From Oopsacas minuta (Eukaryota > Porifera > Hexactinellida > Lyssacinosida > Leucopsacidae): a stretch of DNA of 64,000 bases. Under the pieces are notes generated by a model. It ran no database searches, was not told the origin of the DNA, and saw only the letters and a list, made by a program, of their open reading frames with translations. The position numbers and the translations under genes are program-made. Of this stretch, positions 10,872-22,239 are shown piece after piece; the stretch's first letter is position 1, and each line of letters opens with the position of its first letter. The stretch lies in contig JAKMXF010000346.1 of NCBI GenBank assembly GCA_024704765.1, positions 130,015 to 194,014 of the forward strand. Direction: 5' to 3'.

Positions 10872-12790
10872 GGCAATGAGGAAATTCTCTAATTTTTGAA
10901 ATTTGGGCATTATTATTTTTTGTATAATCATGGTGAGATAATAATATTCCATAATGAGTTAGAATTTGGTAAAATTATGACGTCATAACGTGTTGCAAAT
11001 TGACTCTATTTGTGATTCAAATTTCAAACTTATATAATTATATTACCTTCGCCATAGCAAATACTATGATCTTGGATAACACAAATGTATTTTTCTGCTA
11101 TTTTTTCTATTCGAGGCATGAAGTGTTTAGTGTAGCGACTCGAGAGCACTGATATTTTGCTTTTTCATACATAAGCTATCATATAGTACAACGCTTAAGG
11201 ATATTTCCGCCCCCTCGCCAAGCGACCTAGAAAGCGAAGCGAGCTCTTATAAAATAATTAGGAAGTATAATTATAGCAAACAATACATAGAATTCACGTA
11301 GTAATCTTTATATGATTTTGTATATCACACTGTGTTTTCAATCAATGACTACCCACTTTATCGAGGGAGGCTTATATCTATAGTGCTTATCTGCCTACCC
11401 AAGTGTCTAAGGAAGATGGCAAACCTCACACCTTCCTAATTGGGTGTTAAAGGAGCAAAATGATTTTTCAAATTTGAAAAATGATAATTTCATGGTCATC
11501 CAATGCCGGCTTATATACAATTTGTAAAGGCATTGAGAATGTATGTAAATCTACCTTGAAAACCATGCTCCTACTTGAATTTTTTTATTTAAATGCCTTG
11601 AATATTAGGATGAAATAATGTTTTTAGAATATTCTATAAGACGTAAATATCTATGCTATTAGCAGATATTGATAAAACATTGATGTGGCTTATATTGACA
11701 TCTTATTGTATATAAACTACATTGAATCCATACTCCATATTCCATAGTAATATGAAATAATACAATGCTACTATAAAGTTACTTAATAAACAATCGAATT
11801 TTACTGTGCAGAAAATGCTTTGCTTAGTCTTGATCTTAGTGGAAAGTTGTTTTTTTGATTCGTATTCAATCTACAGCGTACATGTTTCTGATTATGAACA
11901 AATATTTGTAAAAGGATTAATTGTGCACTCAAATTTTTCTCCACGAAATACGATTATTATCTGACACAATTTTCACTTTTGGCCCACGTTTATAATTACC
12001 CATATATATATTGTATTAAATGGTGTAAATAGAGTAGTATTGTTATGTTTGACTAATGGTTTCAAGGTGTCCCGAATGTGTACAGGTTCCGTTTTTTTGG
12101 CCCACCAGCTACTTGACTTTACTACCCTTATACCATGAAACGATCTTCCGAGCACTTAGTTATGACTTTTTGTCATTAGTGGTTGATAGCCATGTAATTA
12201 TTGCGTAATTTTCAATAATTGAACTGGTTTCAGGCTTTGGATATGATGATATTAACATTTGTTGAACCCTCAAATCTGATAGGTCAATACATATTGACTT
12301 ATATCTCTGAGAGTTTTTGAGATATCGCTTAGATCTTAGAACAAGTTCGCAGATTTATCATATTCCACACTTATTCCAAATTTCAAGTATATATCTCATA
12401 CCAGTACATCGATCTAATTCACTAACAACTATTCAGTTATGCTATTTAGTTGTACATGACCTGTCGGGTACCTGGTATTGAGACTAATAATGCGATAAAA
12501 ATGTTCATAATCAATGTATTATATATGCCAGACTGTGAGAAGAATGAGATACACAAACGACTGAGGTATTTTGTCCAAATATTTTAAGGGATCCATAGGA
12601 TGTGATAAAATTGGTATAGTAGTTTACAGGAAAAGATTGAGACCGCTGAACTAATAGACGTGACCTACTTAATTAAGGAGTTATTAAAAATTTTATTTTT
12701 AAGCTACTGTAAATTCCCGTTGTAACGTAGACGGATATCAAGGAACTATCATCTTAACTCGAGGCTCGAATTCATACATCAAAAGCTCTA
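10872..12790. other. AT-rich intergenic region, no gene seen
   Basis: No exon, transposase fragment or terminal repeat could be recognised. A short GC-richer patch near 11205-11250 resembles the small hairpin-bearing patches of the dispersed repeat described at 21370 and elsewhere. Confidence 0.4.
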
Positions 12791-12794
12791 TACT

Positions 12795-13245
12795 CCATAT
12801 TTCTTGCACATGATTTGCTTGCCACAGATACACATCCCCAAAGAAGGACTGTCACTGGAGAGTTTTATGTCAAAAGTTGTTTATCGGCAGTTGAAAAACA
12901 CTATCGGGGTCGGAGACATAAGTCAGGTACCCAAGATCTGAGATTATTAGACAATGATGCACATTCATACAAGACAAAGCTGGTAAAGTCAGAATTGGAA
13001 CAAATAAATCATCAAGTTAGAACATCCATCCTACTCACTGACCTAGCTCCTTGCGACATTTGACTCTTTTCAAGTAGCATCATCCTGAACAGAATAGACC
13101 TAGAAAACGCCGTTTGGAGATCCCTAAAAGTCATCCCACCCGAAGGTTATAAATGGTATTTCGATTGGTTGGCTATTCTAGAGCGGGTCTTAGAAGATAA
13201 GAGTAATTATTTCGAGAAAATTGAAAATGATATCTTGATATCTGT
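12795..13245 (+). pseudogene. mariner transposase C-terminal fragment
   Basis: From about 12830 the frame reads TVTGEFYVKSCLSAVEKHY, then LLDNDAHSYKTKLV in place of the mariner HDNARPHxxxxV catalytic block, then LTDLAPCD for the usual SPDLAPCD. After a frame change it continues SLKVIPPEGYKW and SNYFEK, the mariner C-terminus. The second catalytic Asp is still present in DND, but the block is degenerate. No terminal repeats were found. An old, truncated relic. Confidence 0.75.
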
Positions 13246-13327
13246 AAAATTACAATATTATAGGTTTGGGTTGAGAACTTTTTCTACAGCTGTTTTATGT
13301 TTGATAATTGCTGTTATATATTTATGC

Positions 13328-15502
13328 CAGGGTAGTTTGATTTAAATCATTGATTTAAATCACTTCAAAAAATCAACATGATGATTTTTGATTTATTTAA
13401 ATTTTGAAACTTCGCTAGTAGTGTCATGTTTTCAGAGAACAATAGACTGATACTTTTGTTTTCAATAGATTGAAGCCATTACTCAATCATACTAACGGCT
13501 ACAATCTATTGAAGTCATTACTATGATGTATTGCATATAAATATGGAATCCCCTGCATGTGAATGCATAATCATTATGACTGGACGAAAGAGTGACTACG
13601 TATGGAAGTATTTTGATCCAAAAAAAGAAGTTGGCAAAGCAGGGTGTCGTGCAACATGCCTGAAGTGTGGGAAGGAGATGCAAGGACTAGTTGCTAGGTT
13701 AAAGCAACATTATAATGTGTGTGCTGAATTTATCGACTGCACTGATGATGAATTGTGCATTTTGAATCCGGAAATCCAAGCTCTTTCCCAGAGGAAACGT
13801 AGTGTTCACAGATATAGGTAAGATTATCACTAGCAAAGAAACAGAAATCCGTCATGTCAAGTATGACAAACTTTGTTGTGCAAACATCAACTGAAAAAGC
13901 TGCCATTGATCTCCAAATAGCATGGTTTGTTTGTGCAACTAACTCACCTTTCACTATTGTTGAACATCCTGAATTTTCAAAGTTAATGGCAATGCTTCGT
14001 CCTGGATACTATCCTCCTAATCGACACAATGTTGGCAATGAACTACTCGACGAGCTATTCAATCACAGTGCAAGGCACAACTTGAAGGAAAAAAATGTAT
14101 CCATGATGTTAGACGGATGGAGTAATATCCATAACGAGCCAGTTGTCTGCGTGTTAGAGACATCAGATGGGGACAGTTATCTTACCGAAACGGTAGATAC
14201 ATCAGGCCATGCATACACTGCTGAATATCTACAAGAAGTGGCCACGTCTGCTATTATATCGACTGAACAGAGATACAGTTGTAATGTAGGTACCTTTGTC
14301 GCGGACAACGCATCAAACATGGTCAAAATGCGGCGACAATTGAGATCTGATAGTGTTACTACCGATACAAACATCATATCCTATGGTTGTTCTGCTCACT
14401 ATCTTAATCTATTGGCCAAAGATATTGATACTGGGCGTGAAGGAACACATTGTTCAGATCGTGAAATATTTTTGGTACACCCATCTCCCAGCTGCATGGT
14501 ATAAATTTGCTGGCGGAAAGAAACTAGTACTACCACAAGATGTTCGCTAGAACACTATCGCGGATTCTCCGCAATGCACTTTGGAAAACTGAACAATGAT
14601 CCTCAAAGTGTGCGAGGAACACCGCGACACTATTAACGGTATGATCGCCATGAAAGCGCAAAATATTAACATCAAGAGAAATGCTGAGGACTATCTAAAA
14701 CGGATGACGCCAATCGCTGTCGCTCTTGATAAAGTGCAGAGTGACAGTTGCAAACTGAGTGATGCTGTTGGAGTTTGGAAAGCACTGAAGAGAGATATGG
14801 ATTCATTAATGCCCTCGGTTGTCACTCATAAAGTTCAGAACCGCTACAAACAAGCGCTAAGCGCTCCCCATTACTTAGCTAACTTAATGGATCCAAGATA
14901 CAGGGGTATAACTTTGTCAAAAGACGAGGTTGATGCAGGACTGAATTATGCAGCTTGGATTATACATCATGTTTCCCTACTGTAATCAACTTCAGGGCTG
15001 AAGCTGGTCCATTCAAGCCATTCATGTTTACAGAACAAGTTTTAAAAGCTATCTCTCTCCTTACATGGTGGGAGTCTCAGAAAAGCGCCCTGGAAAGCGA
15101 TGTTATAGTACTTTGTCGCAAGATACTTGGAGGAGTAGCATCAAGTGCTGGAGTAGAGCGAATTTTTCAACCTTAGGTTTTGTTCACTCCAAAGTGAGGA
15201 ACAGGTTGGGAACAATTAAAGCTGGGAAGCTTGTATTTTTATACAAGCTCCTTAATACCCATAAATTATCTATTTGACAAGTTAATTTTTCGATAATTAA
15301 ATATTATCAATCAATTAAAAGTTATATTCTTACTGTTACATTAAAGAGTATTGTAGTTAGCAGTATGTATGTTTCATTAAATCCAGCATTCAAATAAAAT
15401 TAAAAGTGTCTAAATTAAAATCTGATTTAAATCAAAAATTTGATTTAAATCAAGAATCACTATTTTGATTTATTTATAAAATAATGATTTTTTCCAACCC
15501 TG
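13328..15502 (+). mobile_element. hAT transposon with perfect 8-bp target duplication
   Basis: The element begins CAGGGTAGTTTGATTTAAAT and ends AATGATTTTTTCCAACCCTG. It is flanked by identical ATTTATGC copies at 13320-13327 and 15503-15510. Each end contains two copies of the perfect palindrome TGATTTAAATCA just inside the terminus. Length 2175 bp. Confidence 0.92.
13576..15277 (+). pseudogene. hAT transposase with DUF659-type core, broken
   Basis: The N-terminus is a BED-like zinc finger (WKYFDP, then CLKCGKEM and a later HYNVC). A DUF659-like catalytic segment lies at 13854-14504 with SMMLDGWSN (first Asp), FVADNASNM (second Asp) and YGCSAHYLNLLAKDI. The remainder is spread over several frames: KFAGGKKLVLP near 14505, a middle helical region 14596-14985, and the dimerisation block GGVASSAGVERIF near 15130-15170 ending at 15277. 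Breaks lie near 13815 (possibly a short intron), 14430, 14550, 14980 and 15175. It can no longer make protein, but boundaries and target duplication are clean. Confidence 0.85.
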
Positions 15503-15510
15503 ATTTATGC

Positions 15511-16426
15511 CTAACATTTATCCTGGCAAAACGCATAGATTTCATTATAAAATAATCACTTAGTTTACTTCTCATTTTGGCCACTCATCCTTGCTCCATT
15601 TTTTCTGAATCTGTGCCATGGCCCATTGCCTCCACAATATGCGGCTAAATATGTTCTGAGAAGACTGTAACGAGTAGTCTGACTGAAATGTATTATTACC
15701 ACATATTTCGATAAACTTGTATGATAGAGCTTAAGTATATATTAGTGACATATAGGAATATCTTATCAAAATGTGAATTTCAATTGCCTAAAATATTGAT
15801 TTTTCACTCTATTGTGGATCCATACCCACCTAATGTACAAGATTTGGAATTTCCGATCATTTAGTGTCTTCTGCGAATCAATGTTGATAATTATCGCTAG
15901 TACATGGAATTCTACCCAAATTTTGTCTATAGTTTTGTACATGTACCCAGCTTATCCGAATTTCCTAAAATCAAGAGAAATTTCTTCATTGATTTACAAA
16001 TTTTCACTTTTGGTGTCCATGCGATATCGTATCCTGTCCGGGGATGGCCAGGGATGTTGATCACAATGGTTGGCAAGTGTGTATTTCACGATAAATCATA
16101 TCCTTCAAACCCAGACTTCTGGCAGCCTAACTGTAAATATTCAAGAGATCTTAATTTTCCAATTTGCCATTCGTGACAATTCTCAGGAACCTAGCCCCCG
16201 CAAGCGGCGAGGGCGGCCTGCACTTAATATACGTCCATAACATACTATTTGTAGTATGTATAATACAGAATTATTATTTCCTGTTATAGCATCATTATAT
16301 TTCTAAATGCTGCTCAATCCAAATTTTATCCGCTTGAAATAGGCCAAATATTTGTTCTATAAGTCGCCCAGTCTTCACATTCTCGAGCTATTATTTATAT
16401 CTAACATTCTATAGCGTTCCTTTTTC
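15511..16426. other. Region upstream of EIF2B4 first visible exon
   Basis: No transposon recognised. A GC-richer patch (GCAAGCGGCGAGGGCGGCC near 16201) stands out against the AT-rich background and may mark the promoter or a repeat. An in-frame TAG lies about a dozen bases before ATG 16427. Its AG, in the context TTCTATAG, could alternatively be a splice acceptor for an upstream exon. Confidence 0.45.
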
Positions 16427-16651
16427 ATGACAAATAATTATTCAAATATACCTACAGCAGATAAATTGTTTGCATCTAGAGATAATCAAGACTCATTCTC
16501 TATTTCTAATCAAGTTAGAAAGATTAAAAAAGAGACTATGATTAAAGGGAAAAGATTCATCAAAGATGGAGAGAAGAGATTACCTGCAGATATGATGGCA
16601 GATGATGAGAAAATTCAAGCGAGGATTCATAAGCAATTTGAAAAACAAAGG
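16427..16651 (+). CDS. EIF2B4: EIF2B4 (eIF2B delta) exon 1 of the visible gene
   Basis: Encodes the first 75 residues of the eIF2B delta subunit. eIF2B is the cytosolic exchange factor that reloads eIF2 with GTP for translation initiation; delta is one of its regulatory subunits. The exon is Lys-rich, as eIF2B delta N-termini are. It ends IHKQFEKQR, and with exon 2 (VPKRKAAERTIELFSHL) reproduces the conserved RQQVPTRK...LFSHL junction of human EIF2B4. The donor is AGG|GTTAGT at 16651/16652, phase 0. ATG 16427 is preceded by an in-frame stop, which supports it as the start. Human EIF2B4 is 523 residues; the three exons here give 438, with the difference in the variable N-terminus. An additional upstream exon cannot be excluded. 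Confidence 0.8.
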
Positions 16652-17156
16652 GTTAGTTTTATCTCACACATATTGTCTCCTAATTATTTGTCTACAATAT
16701 ATGGGCTGGGGACAGAAAATGATTGTCAATGAATTCCAGATTTGTCCGAAAGGTGGATTTCTTTTCCATCTTGGCACCATGTGCTACCATTTACTTTTTT
16801 AAGCTATGCAATCTAACGCTTGTCAAGATATAATGTAAAGTTGTCGTCCAGGCGAGCCCGCTATCCGTGTCACCTATTGCACACCAAATGGTACTTTTTT
16901 AATATTTTTGATGTGCAACACGTTTATATTGGTTTAAGTGCACCCTGAACAAATTTATGCAATCCCTCAAGTATATTAACAGTTAGAGCCATTGAAAAAT
17001 TTCGTCATCCATACATATATAATAGGCTCGGGATCCGAGTTTCATTGGTAGACTTGTCCACATTCTCAGTCATTGGATAATTGTTGTAGAAGCCTGAAAT
17101 TCGTAGATTTACCAAATCAATTTGTGTATTTATCTACCTGTTGTATTTTTGTTTTT

Positions 17157-17275
17157 TTGGCTCATGGGCCGAACTATTCGAGCCTTTAGGGAGAGGCAAT
17201 TCGGCACCTTCGTGAATATACCGAATCTGTCCAAATGTCCCTTAGAGGGACTCAAATATTTTGGCCCATGAGTCA
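17157..17275. repeat. Short imperfect inverted repeat
   Basis: TTGGCTCATGGGCC near 17157 pairs with GGCCCATGAGTCAA near 17262. The pairing continues inward through about 35 bases with some mismatches (ATTCGAGCC against GGGACTCAAAT). The arms are GC-richer than the surroundings. Function unknown; a miniature fold-back element is likely. Confidence 0.55.
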
Positions 17276-18404
17276 AGTACATATATCCATACTTGATTTA
17301 TTATATCTACCTCCATTGCCAATTCCATGCTTCTACCTCAAACATCATGGAGGCCACTGTCATCAAATTTCCCACCTGGCATTCAGATTAGTGCTATTAA
17401 AATGTATGAGTGACTTCATTTTGGATAGCTATAACTCCCAAGAAACTTCTACGTTGGCAAATTTCTTCAGGTGTACTTATAACATCATATAGATGTGTTC
17501 CACTCCAAAGAATCCAGATTGGGGGACGTGAGATTCTAACGTCCCGTCGCCTTATAGCTTGCGCGAACTCTCTAATGGGCGGAACTTTGCTATACTTTAT
17601 CTCTAAAGCTATCAGTCAGATCGTTTATGTCCAAAATAGGAAAAGGGTATCTCTCTTTGATGATCTTGCCAAAAGCACCTTTCGGAAAACCTAGAATAGC
17701 GATCATTTACCATCTGGACAGGATAACTTTCTTGCCAGTACCTGACCGATGCAGCACTTCTAACACCACCAAACCATTAAATTTATTTGCGCGCTAGTAG
17801 TATTTTGTTAGTATGTATTTTCAATTACCATTTAGTAAGTTTCAACCTACTAATGGTACCAAATTTTCATATCGTACGGGAGTATTTGCATATCCAACCC
17901 CTAACCAATTCATTCAATTATTGTCCAGAAGTATAATTCAAGCGGTAACACTATTATTGAGATGTATGCAACAAGGTTGTGGCCTATTGAAAACTTCATG
18001 GTGATTTTTGAGTTATAACATTTGACAGTATATTGTTTTCATGACAATCTACTAGTTTTTTAGGTAATGAAATCAAAACATAAATCATTAATGTTTAGCC
18101 TACAGACTGGTAGTGTAGCTCAGGGTTAATTGTTTTTGTTCTTTTAGAATGTGGGGGGTGGGGGCACATGCTTCCTGACCACTCGTGTAGATTCTGAATT
18201 ACACCAGACCCCGACAGATTATGGGCTCCTGGATCTTCGAAAATATTTCAAGAAGTTCAATATAATTTGTCATTGTATTGTATTTTACTACATATTTATC
18301 CTCAAATCTTATGGTTAAGATTCCGAATTATTTTCCTGCAATTACCTTCTGTCTAACTTTTGAAACAAAATCTAGTTGTATCTGTATATTTTGATAGAAT
18401 TTAT

Positions 18405-18830
18405 TGCAGAACTTTGATCAAAACTTCATATGTCGAACTTTGATCGAATGATGAAAAAGGCAAATTTTGATCAAAGTTCTACTAAAATGTCTCCAGTCGA
18501 ACTTTGATCGAAAAATTGTAGAATTTTGATCGAAAATGGAGAAAATCCAACAAAACTCCATCCAATCATAAAATTAGCATAAATTTCACACTAACTTTGT
18601 ATTTTATTAGTTAGAAAGAGCACCATTGGGAGGGGATTAGGGTTTTATTTCGCTACCTTATGGCTCTGGGAGTATTTATTTGCGTTCGTTATTAGCTCCT
18701 AAAGCACGGGAGTGTGAATTTATGCTAATTTTATGATTGGATGGAGTTTTTTGGATTGATTTTTATTGATCTTTGCAAAATGGCGTATCGTTGGAGTTTT
18801 TGTTGGATTTTCTCCATTTCGATCAATATT
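18405..18830. repeat. Inverted repeat with clustered GAACTTTGATC motifs
   Basis: The left side (18536-18597) reads GGAGAAAATCCAACAAAACT then CCATCCAATCATAAAATTAG and ATAAATTTCACACT. The right side (18709-18820) carries the reverse complement, AGTGTGAATTTATGCTAATT then TTATGATTGGATGGAGTTTT and TTGGATTTTCTCC. Just outside the left arm, 18410-18540 contains five copies in both orientations of a motif near GAACTTTGATCAAAA. A degenerate copy lies right of the right arm (CATCAAAGTTCTA). Looks like a fold-back element with terminal motif arrays. Confidence 0.65.
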
Positions 18831-19254
18831 CTTCAATTCTTCCATCAAAGTTCTACTGAAATTCGATTAATATATACTGATTCTCTAGCTTAATATTAAA
18901 TATGCGCAAGAAGGGAGAAAATATTATTAATTTTATAATTCATCACTGATTGAAGTATATGAATTTGTAAAGATTGGTATCTACATTCTCGATTATCCCG
19001 GACTAGCAATTGTAATCAAATCTCTAACATCATTCTGTAATATTTCCAAAGGTGTGTAAAGAGGATTAATTATATTATTTATTATATATTTTAACTTTTT
19101 GAATTCCAATTAATAATACTGATTTTTACATCAGTTATAGCGTGAATTTCTGGAAAATCAATTACTAATTCATTTTTAATTGTGTTATAAGATCAATGTA
19201 CAAATCATCTTTTGATATTGATTTTCATTTAATTTGTAATTCAGTTTGAAATCA

Positions 19255-19335
19255 TGAACAGCTTTGCTTACTGTGCTGAGCGCTTGCGAGCATTTTGTGT
19301 CATGGGATTCGGCACTTCGTGCCTCGAATTTAACA
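19255..19335. repeat. Short copy of the GC-hairpin dispersed repeat
   Basis: Contains GAGCGCTTGCGAGC and GGCACTTCGTGCC, small hairpins resembling those at 21380-21440, 31325-31400, 41085-41155 and 48840-48895. Its downstream body could not be aligned with confidence. Confidence 0.4.
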
Positions 19336-21369
19336 AAGTATAAAATTGCATAATTTTTTTAATAATTTGTATTTTAACAAATTGTTTGCTTCCCCTTCTC
19401 CCATAAGATATACGATTGTTATTATTCAGATTATCCATTTTGTAAATAGTTACAAAGTTAAGTATTTATATCATAATTATCGATAACGATCAAAGCTTTG
19501 ATGTAGCGGGTAATTTTGTGATTAATATTTTAAGTTAATCAAAATTTGAATATCATTTTCACTTCCATGTAGACTTGGAATGTATCATAGAGGTTCATTC
19601 ACTCATTAAGTAAGTTATTCTGTGAGTAATCAATTGGTTTAATATTATTTTCGGGTTAATTTTGTTTTGATGCGCCATTCCGTTCTAATTAACATATCAG
19701 AAAACCTTCGGTCTCTTTCGCTTCGTGACAAAAATATCTGATAAAAGAAAATATAAGAATTGTACAAAAATCCCCCAATGTTGCCTCATCTCTATCAATT
19801 TTTTGCATCCTTACTCCTTTAGGTAGTCAAGTTTAGAGAATGATATTTTTAATATTCATTATTTATAATACACTCCAAATATAAACACAAGTAAGTTTTA
19901 GTTGTTTTAAGAATATCACAAATTTGTTCCACCTGTAACGTAAGTGTGCTAACTGTTGTTCTAGATTATCTATTTGTTATTAATGTTCCATTTGTCTAAT
20001 TATTATTATGTAGCTATTTGACTCTTTTTGGTAATTTCTATTCTACATCTAAATCCATAGAAAAAGCTATGTCATGGGGGTATCATTAGAGGATTAAGGT
20101 GTACTGAATAGATTATGTCAGCATAAGTGAGATTGAATTTGAATTGGCACATGAGTCTGTTCCCCAAACGACACAAGAGGTTGGGATATGTGAAGTGGTA
20201 TTTGTGTAATTTCATAATTAGTAATCGTAACACATAATTTGTTGAGTGCTATACAGGTTCGATCTAACATACTATTATTATTTAGTATGAATAGAAACTT
20301 AGAGCAGCTCGCAGATTTGACAGATTGAAAACGTTCATTGCCGAATTAGGGAGGCGCAAGGATTTATTCAGAACTCTTTATCAGCAGCGCAGCTCTTATC
20401 GCGAGAATATCTGATTCTCAAGTTGAGTGTGAGTGTGTGTGTTCTAAGTTTGTGATATAATATACACAATTTTTGTCTTTCAAAAATCGATCACACTCCA
20501 TAGGAGTGTCTCATAAGTGATGCACTAAGTTGGGTAACTTATGTCAATTTCCACAATCAGCAGCTTAACAATCAGTTACAAAATATATCCACTCCCGCGA
20601 TACCACCTTGCATGTTTACTTCAACATTTGTGCCTACTTATGTAGTACCGAGACGGTATCTATGCGTTCATATAATTGTTGTTTATTATGAATGCTTGAT
20701 CGCCTCATAACGTTAGAGTGATGTTGAGGAGAATAAAAAATTACTTTATCAAATTGTACATTGGTATATAAAATTGTTTTGGTACCAAAGATAAATGATG
20801 TAGTGCACGCACAGTGGCTCCATAGCCTGAAATAGCATGAGAATTTCATGTTGCTATATTCATTGGAAAATATTACTATTGCAATCAGAATATTTGAAAT
20901 CTATTCAGGTCAAATTTGAGCTTGTATACTTTCGATTTCGTATTCTGGCATACTGATATGTAAAGAGACGTCATTTTTTTGGAAAATTTTGTGGTTACTT
21001 CAGATAATATGTCAATTTCTACCGCAGTATATTGCATTCCATTTCTCTTAACAATTGTATCTATTATTACTACACGGATAGTCTTAACTTAAATATACGC
21101 AAATAACTACACACTCTAAATTTAAAAGCATATAATTCCATTTTAAAGTGTAAAATGTGATCGAAAACTTTAGGCCCCTTTAAAAATGACAGAAAAACTC
21201 ATCGTGAGTACTATGTGGGCAGAAAATCTGAGCACTTTAATTCATTCATATTTGATTAGTCCTCAAAATACAACCATTTCCAGACTTCCCGAAATCCCCC
21301 CGAAAATGCTGGTTATTTTAATCTAAAGCGGATACCTAAATTTTTAGTTTTGAATATTTTGTTGTATTG

Positions 21370-22190
21370 AGCGATATCAGATACGAGCCTTTGGCTCGCC
21401 GCTTCGCGATGTACTCGGCGCATTGCGCCTCGAGGTATTCAACGGACAAACAAACAGATAAAAACAATTGAGGCCTAATGATATTGATCTTGTTTACAAT
21501 ATTCAGACTTCGCATACTCGATTACCCCAGTATTGTCGTTGAAAGCATGATTATACCTCAATTTTGAACTTTGTTTACTTTATGTACCTCAAAGTGAACA
21601 AATATTCATGACATGTTATTTACAATACCATATTCGGACTCAGGATACTCGATTACCCCAGGATAGTCGTTGAACTATGATTCTACAACAATATTGAAAT
21701 TGTTTACTTTATATTCATAAGAACAACAATAAATTTGCATGTCATTAATCCAAAAGTATGAAATCGGATTCCGCATGTTCGATATATTTAGTGAAGTTTT
21801 ATTGAATTCGTATTACTATCTTGATAACAAGATAAATACATAGTTGTGCTACAATTTCAAAATTCCATACCATAACCTGGGGCTGCTTTGGCTGACTGGG
21901 TTTGCTTTAGCCCAAATACCAAAGCTCCAAAGAAACTAGATTGGATTCAGCATTGTACTTGAAAATGACTTGCCAATTTTTAACGAATTTTCAAATATCA
22001 GTAGACAATTTCCAAAGCAAATACAATATCTATTCAATAAGAAATTTCAATATTTGGGCTGAAGCAAACTCAGTGGGCCAAAGTAACCCCAGTTTACGGT
22101 ACCTAAATCCTTTCCTTGACAACGTACAAACAAACAAACAAACAGACAAACAACAATTGAGATTCAATCATATAGATTTATAATGAATAA
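21370..22190 (+). repeat. Dispersed repeat with GC hairpins and (ACAA)n-like tail
   Basis: Starts with small hairpins in an otherwise AT-rich region (GAGCCTTTGGCTC, CGCATTGCGCCTCGAG). A tail ACGGACAAACAAACAGATA and CAATTGAG follows. Two body copies come next, each containing GATTACCCCAG.ATRGTCGTTGAA and TTGTTTACTTTAT. A 50-base inverted repeat lies at 21869-21920 and 22051-22103 (GGGTTTGCTTTAGCCCAAAT against ATTTGGGCTGAAGCAAACTC). It ends in a second ACAAACAAACAGACAAACAA tail and CAATTGAGATT. Related copies occur at 31325, 37380, 41085 and, reversed, at 48500. No protein is encoded. The class is unknown to me. Confidence 0.6.
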
Positions 22191-22239
22191 CAGAAGGCGT
22201 TTGATTTCTTAAACTCTCACTCGTTTGTTATCGTAGCAA

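Noticed and set aside
20300-20420. Possible exon reading LKTFIAELGRRKDLFRTLYQ within EIF2B4 intron 1
   Set aside because: Short, no recognised homology and it does not fit EIF2B4; could be a retrocopy scrap, but evidence is insufficient.
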